In this document: positions 35,823 to 45,104 of the stretch, piece by piece
How the letters are laid out: every line of letters starts with the position of its first letter
Numbering within the stretch: position 1 is the first letter of the stretch
NCBI GenBank assembly: GCA_944389195.1
Contig: CALXLM010000008.1
Span: forward strand, 29,307-93,306
Direction of reading: 5' to 3'
Length of the DNA stretch: 64,000 nucleotides
From: an uncultured Opitutales bacterium
GTDB taxonomy: Bacteria > Verrucomicrobiota > Verrucomicrobiia > Opitutales > Intestinicryptomonadaceae
Translations under genes and position numbers: made by a program
Notes under the pieces: model-generated
Told to the model about the DNA's origin: nothing
Database searches by the model: none
The model's input: the letters and a program-made list of their open reading frames with translations, nothing else

Positions 35823-37301
35823 CTATTGAAATTTTTTCCAGAGCGACGGCATGAAAAGCACCAGAACCGCATAAAATTCCAGACGTCCCAGAATCATCAG
35901 AAACGCCGAGAAAATTTTCGAATAATCGTTGAAGAATCCGAATGTCTTTGACGGACCGACTTCCGCAAATCCGGCCCCGACGTTGTTTATCGCCGTCACA
36001 ACCGCCGATATGCATCCCGTCAGCGACATATCCGGTTCGAAAAGCGCCAATATCGCAATAGATAGCGTTACAAGTATAAAAAATATGGCAAAATGCGAAT
36101 GTACGCTTCTAATGTCGAAACTGTCGAGAGTTTTTCCGTTAAGAGTAATGTTTCTTACAACGCGCGGCCTGTATGATTTTTCAATTTCGGTCCAAACGAT
36201 TTTACAGGCCGATACGACGCGCGACACCTTTAATCCGCCCGACGTCGAGCCGGCGCAGCCGCCTATTATCATCACGAAAAAGAGCAACGCATTTGTTGCG
36301 GGTATCCATGTATCGTAATCTATGATTGCAAATCCCGTTGTGGTCATAATTGAAACGGTTTGGAATGCGGCTTGGGTAAATGTGCATCCAAAACCGTCGC
36401 GTTCGGCATAGTTTCCGGACAACAGGAGGAATATTGCAATAGTAACGATCGTCAAAATAACCGAGTAGGTCCAGAACTCGGTATTTGTAAAAAGTTTTCC
36501 GAAGTTCCCTTCTATAATAGAGAGCATTAATACAAAGCTTACTCCGCCTATATACATAAAAAAGATAACGGCCCAATATATCGGAAGGCTGTTGTAGTGC
36601 CCTATACTGTTTTCGTACACGCTAAATCCGCCGGTCGAGACCGTAGAGAACATATGACATATGCCGTCAAACCAGCCCATTCCAAGAAGTTTGAAAGTAA
36701 AAAAACATAGTATGGAAACACCGGCATAAAGCCATAGTATCTTAAATATACCGCTTTGTATTCTTTCTGTTTCTATTCCCCCTCCTGAATTTGCGCTCGA
36801 TTCGCTTGCATATAACATTCTACCACCGGATCCCAAAAACGAAAGTATGGCGACAAAGAAAACCAGCACCCCAACAGCGCCGATCCAGTGCGAAAGACAA
36901 CGCCAAAACATCAAGCTGTTAGGAAAATCATCGAAAGTGGCAAAAACGCTTGCCCCGGTGGTGGTAAGACCGCTTGCCGATTCGAAAAATGCGTCGGAAA
37001 ATCTGCAGTCCAAAATAAGCACGTAGGGAAGGCAGCCTATGAACGAGGCGATAATCCAGCCGAGCCCCACGACGCACATGGCCTCTTTTTTAAAGAGTTT
37101 TTTGGGGGCGTTTCTGCTCGGCAGATAAAATGCGAAGGCGGTAAGCACGCAGAGCGCGATGACGCATATCCACGACGGCATGGCCTCGCTTTCAAGGGGC
37201 GAGGACGAATAAATAAGCGACACCCCCGCGCAAGCGGAAAATGCCAGCGCCATAATCCAAAGCACCATGGAGAGCAATTTGAATATTATTGAATAGTTCA
37301 T
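35823..37301 (-). CDS. trkH: Trk-type potassium uptake protein, membrane subunit
   Basis: A 492-residue inner-membrane channel subunit with four M1-P-M2 repeats. The four filter-like loops are visible: SGLTTTGASVF, VSTGGFSVY, TTTGFAIID and NNVGAGFAEVG, and the loop AGSTSGGLKVSR gates the pore. It follows trkA by 23 bp, so channel and regulator are made together. Part of the same minus-strand run as pdxJ (12-bp gap). Confidence 0.96.
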   Translation of the reverse strand: MNYSIIFKLLSMVLWIMALAFSACAGVSLIYSSSPLESEAMPSWICVIALCVLTAFAFYLPSRNAPKKLFKKEAMCVVGLGWIIASFIGCLPYVLILDCRFSDAFFESASGLTTTGASVFATFDDFPNSLMFWRCLSHWIGAVGVLVFFVAILSFLGSGGRMLYASESSANSGGGIETERIQSGIFKILWLYAGVSILCFFTFKLLGMGWFDGICHMFSTVSTGGFSVYENSIGHYNSLPIYWAVIFFMYIGGVSFVLMLSIIEGNFGKLFTNTEFWTYSVILTIVTIAIFLLLSGNYAERDGFGCTFTQAAFQTVSIMTTTGFAIIDYDTWIPATNALLFFVMIIGGCAGSTSGGLKVSRVVSACKIVWTEIEKSYRPRVVRNITLNGKTLDSFDIRSVHSHFAIFFILVTLSIAILALFEPDMSLTGCISAVVTAINNVGAGFAEVGPSKTFGFFNDYSKIFSAFLMILGRLEFYAVLVLFMPSLWKKFQ

Positions 37302-37324
37302 TTTTCCGCCGCCGCAGTCTGTGG

Positions 37325-38677
37325 CTAACGGACGAACATGTCCGCAACTTCCCTTATTTTTTCCTTTTCAAGAATGAGTACAAGATCATCCCCGGCTTTA
37401 ATGGTGTCGTTTGCGCCCGGCACTTTTGCCCCGGATTCGTTTACTATCGCGGCTATGATGCACGCGCGGGGAAGGTTCAAGTTTCTCACCGTTTGGCCGC
37501 ACGCTCCGCTTTTTTCCGAAACTTTTAGCTCTATAAACTCCACTACGCCGCCCTTGAGCGCCCCTATGACCGCAAAGTTCTTATTGGTAATGTACTTTTT
37601 TATTTCATTGGCGGTCACCCTTCTTGGGGAGGCGTCGGCGGTGATATTTAGAAAACCGCTGATATTTTGCAAAACCTGCTCGTAGTCGGGTTTGTTAATG
37701 ACAAGCTCCACATATTTTACGCCGAGCTTTTTTGCCTGGAGAGACGTCATGACGTTTTCCTCGTCGTCTTTTGTACAGGCTATGAAATAGTCGGCGCTGC
37801 CTATCTGCTCCTCCTCCAAAAGCCTGAGCGATGTGGCGCTTCCGTTGATTACCGTGACATTTGGAAACTGTTCGGCCATTTCCCTGCACCTGTTCAAGTC
37901 GGGGTCGATAACCCTTATCTTGAATCTGCCGTTCGACAGGCGGCGTATTACGGATATCGACGTTTCAGTCGCTCCGTTCAAAACAATCCTCACGCTTTCC
38001 GACACCGCTCCGGGCGAGAAAAAAGGGGCGTATTTTAATAGAATGTCGGGGGTCCCTATAAGAGTGACTTTGTCTCCGGGCTCGAGTATCGTGTCTGCGG
38101 TGGGGACGTATAAAACTTCTCCGCGTTGTACATATCCTATTTTTATGGCGGAGTCGAGCCTGATTTCGCGGAGGGGTTTGCCTGCGGCTTTAGCCCCATC
38201 GGATATTTCCATTTCCTGAAGCTCTATTTGCCCGCGCGCGAAATCCTCCACCGCCATTTTTTCGGGGTTTCTTACGTGCTTTGCAAGCTCGACGGCGGTG
38301 AGGGCCTCGGGGTTTATAAGTATGTCTATACCGAATTGTTTTTGGTAGTTTACGGCGGAGTTGTCGGAATAAACCTGGTCGTGTACGCGCGCGACCGTGG
38401 TCTTTGCCCCGAGCTTTTTGCCGATTGCGCAAGCGACTATGTTAAGCTGGTCGAAGGCCGTCATCGCGAGCAGGAAGTCGCAGTCGGACACGCCCGCTGT
38501 AAGCAGAAACTTCGACGACGCCCCGTTCCCGCGGATTACGCGCACGTCGAGGTTCTCCTCTATCTCGTCGGCTCTGTTTCCGTCAGACTCTATGAGTGTG
38601 ACGCCGTGCCCGTCCTCGCTGAGAACCTGACAGAGGTAATGCCCTACGTCTCCTGCTCCGACTACTATTATTTTCAT
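37325..38677 (-). CDS. trkA: Trk potassium uptake regulator (RCK protein)
   Basis: The cytoplasmic nucleotide-binding gate of TrkH, 450 residues, with two RCK_N-RCK_C repeats. The first Rossmann fold is intact (IIVVGAGDVGHYLCQVL, then ESD). In the second, the usual glycine loop is replaced by NGATETSIS, so it probably no longer binds NAD(H)/ATP in the normal way. The ligand-sensing RCK_C parts are present (DTILEPGDKVTLIG and DTIKAGDDLVLIL). Divergent from the LVIVD gene. Confidence 0.95.
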   Translation of the reverse strand: MKIIVVGAGDVGHYLCQVLSEDGHGVTLIESDGNRADEIEENLDVRVIRGNGASSKFLLTAGVSDCDFLLAMTAFDQLNIVACAIGKKLGAKTTVARVHDQVYSDNSAVNYQKQFGIDILINPEALTAVELAKHVRNPEKMAVEDFARGQIELQEMEISDGAKAAGKPLREIRLDSAIKIGYVQRGEVLYVPTADTILEPGDKVTLIGTPDILLKYAPFFSPGAVSESVRIVLNGATETSISVIRRLSNGRFKIRVIDPDLNRCREMAEQFPNVTVINGSATSLRLLEEEQIGSADYFIACTKDDEENVMTSLQAKKLGVKYVELVINKPDYEQVLQNISGFLNITADASPRRVTANEIKKYITNKNFAVIGALKGGVVEFIELKVSEKSGACGQTVRNLNLPRACIIAAIVNESGAKVPGANDTIKAGDDLVLILEKEKIREVADMFVR

Positions 38678-38777
38678 ATTGAATCTCCCACTTTAGCAGA
38701 CTTTGCGGGAATAAAAAGCTTTTTTTAAGCCCTTTAGCCGACGCATTTTTTTCTTGATTGTCAGTTTCTTTATTTTA

Positions 38778-40952
38778 ATGAAAAGGCTTATGAAAAAACA
38801 AATTGTCAGCGTTCTCACGATACTTTCAGCGTTTTGTACCGCGTTTGCTGGCGGGGTTCATCGGCATAAAATCGTCAATTTTCACAAAGGGTACGGCGAA
38901 CCCATTCCATTCGAAAAAGTTCCGGGCACCGGACCGACAATGGCTCTTGCGATTTCAGGCGGGAAACTGTACGCTCTCGAAGGCGACGGACTTTCCGTTT
39001 ACGACATATCCGACCCGGTAAATCCGAAACGCCTGGGGTTTGTCGGCGGAATGGGGAACGTAAGGCAGCTTAAAGTGTCGGGGAATACGGCCTTTTTGAC
39101 GTCCAGGCAGTGCGGTCTCTGGGCTGTAGATGTTTCGGATTCCAGAAATCCCAAGATACTTTCCAATTTCGACACTGTGGAATTTGCAACCGGATTGGAC
39201 GTAGTAGGGAATCTCGCCGTCGTGGGGAACAGGGTTTACGGCGTGCAGTGTGTCGATGTTTCCGATCCGTCGGCAATGCGGCATATATCGCGTTTGCGGA
39301 CCGACGAGTCGCAGTCGGTTATGTACAATGGAGGCTTAATTTTCAGCGGCGACTGGGCTGGAGGGGAAATAACAGTGATAGACGCCTCCGATTTGGAAAA
39401 TTTAAAAGTGGTTTCAAAATTGGCCCTCGACGGATACGGGGACGGTTTTGAAGTTAGAGGCAATCTGCTTTACGCCTCCACGGGCCAGCATAAAAAGAGC
39501 GGGCCAGAAAAATTGCGGCACGGAGCCGGGCACGGTCTCGAAATATTCGACATATCCGATCCGCGAAATCCGAAAAGGCTGTCGAGGGTGTCGTTTCCGT
39601 CGATATACTTCGGGCCGTGCGATTATTGGACTCCGCGCCTGAGCGGCAAATATTGTTTTGCGTCGGACACCATAAACGGCGTCTTTTTGCTCGACGTTTC
39701 GGACGCCGCGTCCCCGAAGATTCTCGGCAACCTTATTCTGCCGAAGCGCGATCCCGAGAATCCCGACAAGAAACTTCCGTTTGCCCTTTTGCGGGATCCG
39801 AAAATCCCCCAGGGAGATCCGGTTTCCTCAATCGCGGTGGGCGACGGCGTCTTGTACATAGCGGGCACTTTCACCGGGCTGTATGTGGCTCGCATGGACG
39901 GTGTTGCAAAACCTGAAATGCGCCGTGCCGGCAGCCTTCCGTCCATACCTCCGCCTCCATCCGCCGGGGATTGCGGCGGCTTGATAACTTCCGGCCCAGA
40001 ACTTGTCAATCCCATACGAGCCGCGGCTGTTGACGGCGATACGGTATATGCGGCAAACGTTTGGGGAGGGTTGAAGATATTTAGGCTCTCGCCGGGGAAA
40101 ATGGAGCTTTTGAAGGTCGAGAAAATCCCTTATGTGGCCGACGTAAAGCGCGTCGGGAAACGCTTGTTCACCGCCGAGGGGAAAAACGGCATCGGGGTTT
40201 ACGACATTGTTTCACCGACCGAATTAAAAGAAGTGGGAAGGCTTGCCGAGCTTCCGTCGCCGGTAAATTTTGTCCAGTACGTTTGGGCTTTCGAGGGATG
40301 CCCCGTCATTGTGGCAAGCTGTGCAAACTCGCAGATTTATTTCATAGACGTTTCCGACCCCGCAAACCCGCGCTTTATAAATAAGGTATTCTGCCCGCAG
40401 ATATTGTACGGAAACTACGGCTCTCAAAAGCTCGCTTGCGGAAAGTACTTTGCGCTGAACCGCCATGTCGGGGGAAACATGATTTTCGACCTTTCCGCTC
40501 CGGGAACTCCGAAGCTTGTAAACAGCGATACTTTCCCGATGTGCCACCAAAGCGGCGGGGTCGATGCCATGGGGGAAAAATTCATAACCTCGCGCTGCGG
40601 GGGGTACGCGTTTATTGATCCGGAAAATATTGTTCCAACTCGGAGTTTGAAGCGGTTCATGTTCCCGTCTCAGGAGAGGGAGCTGGCCGACGCGCCGGAC
40701 GAATCCATGCGTTCGCGCGCGGAATTTCCAAAAAACGATTTTGAAGGGTTTGTTTCGTACGATCCTGAAAGCAAAAGGCTGGCGGTGGCGAACAGAATGT
40801 ACGGGGTGTGCCGCCTGTACGATTTCTCCGACGCCGCCAATCCGAAGTTTCTGAAAAAATACGAACTTTCCTCAAATCCGCACGTGCCCGTTTTTTGGAG
40901 GGGCAAACTTTTAATTCCCGGCGGATATGCCGGCCTGCTTTTGGAAAAGTAG
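38778..40952 (+). CDS. Exported LVIVD-repeat beta-propeller protein
   Basis: A 724-residue protein with a signal peptide ending near CTAFAGG; ATG 38778 or 38790 are both possible starts. The body is built of repeats of about 45 residues, each with the LVIVD-type phrase (YDISDPVNPKRL, VDVSDSRNPKIL, FDISDPRNPKRL, IDVSDPANPRFI). These should close one or two beta-propellers. LVIVD proteins are extracellular or periplasmic scaffolds with no known enzymatic activity. It stands alone between trkA (divergent) and pyrB. Confidence 0.85.
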   Translation: MKRLMKKQIVSVLTILSAFCTAFAGGVHRHKIVNFHKGYGEPIPFEKVPGTGPTMALAISGGKLYALEGDGLSVYDISDPVNPKRLGFVGGMGNVRQLKVSGNTAFLTSRQCGLWAVDVSDSRNPKILSNFDTVEFATGLDVVGNLAVVGNRVYGVQCVDVSDPSAMRHISRLRTDESQSVMYNGGLIFSGDWAGGEITVIDASDLENLKVVSKLALDGYGDGFEVRGNLLYASTGQHKKSGPEKLRHGAGHGLEIFDISDPRNPKRLSRVSFPSIYFGPCDYWTPRLSGKYCFASDTINGVFLLDVSDAASPKILGNLILPKRDPENPDKKLPFALLRDPKIPQGDPVSSIAVGDGVLYIAGTFTGLYVARMDGVAKPEMRRAGSLPSIPPPPSAGDCGGLITSGPELVNPIRAAAVDGDTVYAANVWGGLKIFRLSPGKMELLKVEKIPYVADVKRVGKRLFTAEGKNGIGVYDIVSPTELKEVGRLAELPSPVNFVQYVWAFEGCPVIVASCANSQIYFIDVSDPANPRFINKVFCPQILYGNYGSQKLACGKYFALNRHVGGNMIFDLSAPGTPKLVNSDTFPMCHQSGGVDAMGEKFITSRCGGYAFIDPENIVPTRSLKRFMFPSQERELADAPDESMRSRAEFPKNDFEGFVSYDPESKRLAVANRMYGVCRLYDFSDAANPKFLKKYELSSNPHVPVFWRGKLLIPGGYAGLLLEK

Positions 40953-41072
40953 GGAGACTGGCGTTCCGCGCCTTGCCTCCGGAACCGCCCGTCCGGTAAA
41001 AAAATCGTTCCCAACGCGGATAAAGCGTTTGACAAAACACGGTCGCAAAATAAATTCGGCGAAAAATTGTGT

Positions 41073-42035
41073 ATGGTATCTGAAGATTTAATGAAGGGAT
41101 TTTCGTGGCCGCGCAAGGATATGATTTCCACCGAAAATTTAACGCGCGCCGAAATAGACAGGATTTTCGCCATGGCGGACGTTTTTAGGGAGTCTCTAAA
41201 AAACGACAAGACGAAACTTCCATATTTAAAAGGAAAGGTGGTTGTAAGCCTGTTTTTCGAACCAAGCACGCGCACGCGCACGGCTTTTGAAATGGCCGCT
41301 CATAAGCTCGGCGCTGACGTCATAAGCGTGGCTTCAAACATATCGTCGTCGGTAAAGGGGGAAACGTTAAAGGATACCGCCCGAAACATTGAGGCTCTGA
41401 TGGCCGACATGATAATTGTAAGGCACAGTTCGTCGGGTGCCGCGAAGTATTTGGCCGACAGGGTGAAAATACCGGTGATCAATGCCGGCGACGGGGCGCA
41501 CGCGCACCCGACGCAGGCGCTTCTCGACGCCTTTACCATGCGCCAGAAATTCGGCGGCGACTTCCGCGGGAAGAAAATAACCATACTCGGAGACATTCTT
41601 TTTAGCAGGGTTGCGCGCTCCAATATATATCTGCTCAAGACGCTCGGCGCTTCGGTCACGCTTGTCGGACCGTCAACGCTCGTGCCGAAGGAATTTGAAA
41701 AGCTCGGTGTTAGAATCTGCTATAATCTGGCTGAGGCGGTTTCCGACGCCGACGTCGTAATGCTCTTGCGCATCCAGCACGAGCGCCAAAGCGCCACGCA
41801 TTTCCCGTCTATTTCCGAATACGCCAATGTTTTCGGGTTGGGAATAGACCGAGAAAATTTGCTTAAAGAGGGCGCATTCATTATGCATCCCGGCCCGATA
41901 AACAGGGGAGTGGAGCTCGACACTCCGCTCGCTGATTCTCCGCGGTCGGTGATTTTAAACCAAGTGACTAACGGCGTCGCGGTGAGAATGGCGGTAATGA
42001 ACCTGTGCATGCACCACACTCAGAAAAATTCTTAG
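41073..42035 (+). CDS. pyrB: Aspartate carbamoyltransferase catalytic subunit
   Basis: Condenses carbamoyl phosphate and aspartate, the committed step of pyrimidine synthesis. The carbamoyl-phosphate site FEPSTRTRTAFEMA and the HPTQALLDAFT segment are perfect, and the aspartate-domain LLRIQHERQ and HPGPINRGVE follow. The 320-residue size is typical. The start could be ATG 41073 or ATG 41091. No pyrI regulatory subunit follows; pyrC does, 8 bp later. Confidence 0.96.
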   Translation: MVSEDLMKGFSWPRKDMISTENLTRAEIDRIFAMADVFRESLKNDKTKLPYLKGKVVVSLFFEPSTRTRTAFEMAAHKLGADVISVASNISSSVKGETLKDTARNIEALMADMIIVRHSSSGAAKYLADRVKIPVINAGDGAHAHPTQALLDAFTMRQKFGGDFRGKKITILGDILFSRVARSNIYLLKTLGASVTLVGPSTLVPKEFEKLGVRICYNLAEAVSDADVVMLLRIQHERQSATHFPSISEYANVFGLGIDRENLLKEGAFIMHPGPINRGVELDTPLADSPRSVILNQVTNGVAVRMAVMNLCMHHTQKNS

Positions 42036-42043
42036 TTGGACGT

Positions 42044-43300
42044 ATGAAAAAAGAGATTTTGATAAAAAACGCGCGGGTTGTCGATCCGTCGCAAAAGCTC
42101 GACAAAATTTGCGACGTGTGCGTGTCCGGCGGTGTGTTTGCCGGCAGAGTTTCGGAAAGCGCCGAAGTTGTTGACGCGTCCGGACTGGTTTTGGCTCCGG
42201 GGTTTGTGGATATGCACGTCCATTTGCGCGAGCCCGGGCAAACATCGAAAGAATCGGTAGAAACCGGTACGGCCGCCGCTGCGGCGGGCGGATTCACGAC
42301 GATTGTCGCTATGCCGAATACTATACCCGCCGCCGACAGCGCGGCTTCCATAAGGCTCATCAACGATATAATTTCCGAAACCGCCAAAGTGAGGGTTCTG
42401 CAGAGCGCGTGCATAACCGAGGGAAGGAGCGGGGTCAAGCTTGCGCCGTTCGGAACGCTCAGAAAGCTCGGCGTAGTGGCGGTGACCGACGACGGCTCGT
42501 GCGTTCAAAGCGCGGAGCTTATGCGGAACGCCATGCAGTATGCGGACATGTTCGGCCTTCTCGTAATGGACCACTGCCAGGAAAACACGCTTACGGCGTC
42601 GGGACAAATGCACGAGGGCGAATGGTCGGCGCGCCTCGGCCTCGGCGGGTGGCCCGCCGCAGCTGAGGATATAATCGTGGCGCGCGACGCAATTTTGGCT
42701 TATTACACAAAATCGCGCATACACCTCCAGCATATTTCGAGCGCGCTTTCGGTCGGAATCATACGGTCGGCGAAAAAACGCGGCATAAGGATCTCCGCAG
42801 AGGCCACACCACACCACCTTACGCTGACCGACGAATCTTTAAAAGATTACGACACAAATTTCAAAATGTGCCCTCCGCTGCGTTCCGCCGGCGACGTCAA
42901 TGCGCTTGTCGAAGGCCTCGCCGACGGCACCATAGACGTTATAGCTACCGACCACGCGCCGCATTCGGAAACCGATAAGGACAGGGAGTTCGATTGCGCC
43001 CCGTTCGGCATAACCGGATTGGAAACGGCTTTCAGCGTTTGCCACGAGGCCCTTGTGAGGTCCGGTAAAATGCCGCTTTCAAGGCTTGTCGAGGCGATGT
43101 CCACAAAGCCCGCCCAGATTTTGGGAATAGGCGCGGGTACGCTCGCGGAGGGCGCAAACGCCGACTTTGTGCTGATAGACGAAAACGCCGAATATGTTTA
43201 CAATACTACATTGTCGCGCTCCAAAAATTCTCCGTGGTTCGGGAAGAAACTCCGCGCAAAAGTCGTAGCGACGTATCTGGGCGGAGAAAAAATCTATTGA
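42044..43300 (+). CDS. pyrC: Dihydroorotase
   Basis: Third step of pyrimidine synthesis. A 418-residue class I amidohydrolase starting at ATG 42044. The binuclear zinc site is seen in VDMHVHLREPGQTS, the VTDDGSCVQS loop, EATPHHLTLTD and ATDHAPHSETDK, and the C-terminal strands hold ADFVLIDENAEYVYN. Its stop codon shares its last base with the start of the next gene, making a tight operon with pyrB. Confidence 0.96.
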   Translation: MKKEILIKNARVVDPSQKLDKICDVCVSGGVFAGRVSESAEVVDASGLVLAPGFVDMHVHLREPGQTSKESVETGTAAAAAGGFTTIVAMPNTIPAADSAASIRLINDIISETAKVRVLQSACITEGRSGVKLAPFGTLRKLGVVAVTDDGSCVQSAELMRNAMQYADMFGLLVMDHCQENTLTASGQMHEGEWSARLGLGGWPAAAEDIIVARDAILAYYTKSRIHLQHISSALSVGIIRSAKKRGIRISAEATPHHLTLTDESLKDYDTNFKMCPPLRSAGDVNALVEGLADGTIDVIATDHAPHSETDKDREFDCAPFGITGLETAFSVCHEALVRSGKMPLSRLVEAMSTKPAQILGIGAGTLAEGANADFVLIDENAEYVYNTTLSRSKNSPWFGKKLRAKVVATYLGGEKIY

Positions 43301-44136
43301 TGGAGTTTTTTTTAGCATCGTTTTTGGGAGCGTCCGCCGTCGCCGCGGTGTATGTAGTGGCAGTCCACACCCGGAGGTGCGCGGTAGGCGTGCGGCCGTT
43401 TTTTTTGGGTGCATACGATTCGCTTTTGCTGCTGTTCCTAATAGTGCTTGTAACTCTTGCGGCCTCGGCTCTTTCGGGCGCCTTTTCCGGTTTTGAAGGC
43501 GTTGCGGCAAAGATTTACATACCGACCGTAATCGTGCAGGTTTTATCCGTTGTTCTTTCTGCGCTTTTTGCGCGTTCGGCCGGATTGCCCATGAGCGTGA
43601 GGCCGACGGCTTTTGCGCTGAAAACGGGGCTATTGTATTTCTTTCCCACATTGGCCGTGCTCGCTTGCGGGGCGAGCGTCGCAATATTTTACAGGCTCGT
43701 TTCCGGCGCAGACATTGGCCGCCAGGAGGTCGTTTCGATGTTCATGGAGATAGAGGGGGTTCCACTTAAATTGTTGGCATCTTTTTCGATAGTCGTTCTT
43801 GCGCCTTTGACGGAGGAGATTTTCTTTAGGGGGATTTTATATCCCGTGTTTAAGGGGTGGTTTTCGTCCGCGTTCGGCGCTAAAGCCGCGTTTAGGGCGG
43901 AGTTCGGCGGAAAGGAAATTTGCGTTTGTTCTCGCACTGCGGCTTCGGTTGCGGCTGCAGTAGCCGTTTCGGCGCTGTTTTCGCTAATCCACGCCAGCGC
44001 CTATGCTGCGGTTCCGATATTTTTTATGGGGTTAATATTGGCGCTCTGCTACGAGAGGGCGAATTCGCTGGCCGCCCCCATAGCCACGCACGCCCTGTTT
44101 AATATTGCGAATATAGCGATGATATCTTTTGCATGA
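43300..44136 (+). CDS. CPBP-family intramembrane metalloprotease
   Basis: A 278-residue polytopic membrane protein (about eight segments) starting at ATG 43300, which overlaps the pyrC stop by one base. The catalytic signature is LTEEIFFRGILYP (EExxxR), with later metal-ligand histidines in FSLIHASAYAA and ATHALFNIANI. CPBP enzymes process prenylated proteins or bacteriocins in some organisms; bacterial roles are mostly unknown. Its position between pyrC and thiL has no obvious metabolic logic. Confidence 0.88.
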   Translation: MEFFLASFLGASAVAAVYVVAVHTRRCAVGVRPFFLGAYDSLLLLFLIVLVTLAASALSGAFSGFEGVAAKIYIPTVIVQVLSVVLSALFARSAGLPMSVRPTAFALKTGLLYFFPTLAVLACGASVAIFYRLVSGADIGRQEVVSMFMEIEGVPLKLLASFSIVVLAPLTEEIFFRGILYPVFKGWFSSAFGAKAAFRAEFGGKEICVCSRTAASVAAAVAVSALFSLIHASAYAAVPIFFMGLILALCYERANSLAAPIATHALFNIANIAMISFA

Positions 44137-45104
44137 ATCCGTTTTCAAAAGAAGTCAACGTCTCGGCATTGGGCGAGAAAAAAGTGATTGAGAGGGTTTG
44201 CGCCCGCTTCGGTTCGGCGGTTCCGCCTCCGCCGTTCGGGCCGGGCGACGACTGCGCGCTGATGCAATCCTCCGGTTTCAAGAAAAATGTGTTCGTCACA
44301 AGCGACGCCGTAGTGTTGGGACGCCATTTTTCGCCAGAAGATTCCCCCGCTATCGCCGGCGGAAAACTCGTAAAAAGAAACATTAGCGATATCGCCGCAA
44401 TGGGGGCTTCGCCTTTCGCTGCTACGATAAGCGCGCTGGCGTCTCCAAATATTTCCTTGGATTGGCTCGACGAATTTTGCGGCGGGGTTGGCGATACCGC
44501 CGCAAAATACGGGATAAAAATACTCGGAGGGGATTTTGCGTCGACGGGGAACTGTTTCTTTTCGGCGCACATGACCCTATGGGGTCATTCCGACGGCAGG
44601 CCGCTTTTGCGGTCGGGAGCTTCGGAAGGCGATTTAATCTGCGTCACAGGCGAACTCGGAGCATCGTTTGAAAGCGGCTGGCATCTGTCATTCGAGCCTA
44701 AAATCGAAGAGGGCGCCCACCTATCGGAGATAGGGAAAGTCACTTCGTGTATCGACGTAAGCGACGGCGTGGCTTCAGACCTTAAATGGCTGCTGCCTTC
44801 CGGAAGTTGCGCCGAGATATGGCCGTCGAAGGTCCCTCTTAGGGAGTTTGGCGGCTGCCGTGCGACGCTTGAAAAAGCGCTTTGCGACGGCGAAGACTAC
44901 GAATTGCTGTTTACTTTTTCCGGTGAAATGTCCGATTTTAACGACTTCTCGCGCGGATTTGCCCTCAAGTTCGGGAAGTCTCCAATTGCTTTCGGGCGCA
45001 TAAAAAAGGCGCAATCTCCCTCCGAAGAAAGCGCCTTGGTTATCGTTTCAAACGGCAGCCGCAACGTTTTCCGCGGCGGCGGCTTCGACCATTACCACCC
45101 CTGA
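44133..45104 (+). CDS. thiL: Thiamine-monophosphate kinase
   Basis: Phosphorylates thiamine monophosphate to the active diphosphate. A 323-residue PurM-fold kinase with PFGPGDDCALM, KRNISDIAAMGASP, the metal-site GGDFASTGN, CIDVSDGVASDL and the C-terminal GEDYELLF. It starts in an ATGA overlap with the protease gene and its end overlaps the convergent gene by 13 bp. Confidence 0.95.
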   Translation: MNPFSKEVNVSALGEKKVIERVCARFGSAVPPPPFGPGDDCALMQSSGFKKNVFVTSDAVVLGRHFSPEDSPAIAGGKLVKRNISDIAAMGASPFAATISALASPNISLDWLDEFCGGVGDTAAKYGIKILGGDFASTGNCFFSAHMTLWGHSDGRPLLRSGASEGDLICVTGELGASFESGWHLSFEPKIEEGAHLSEIGKVTSCIDVSDGVASDLKWLLPSGSCAEIWPSKVPLREFGGCRATLEKALCDGEDYELLFTFSGEMSDFNDFSRGFALKFGKSPIAFGRIKKAQSPSEESALVIVSNGSRNVFRGGGFDHYHP

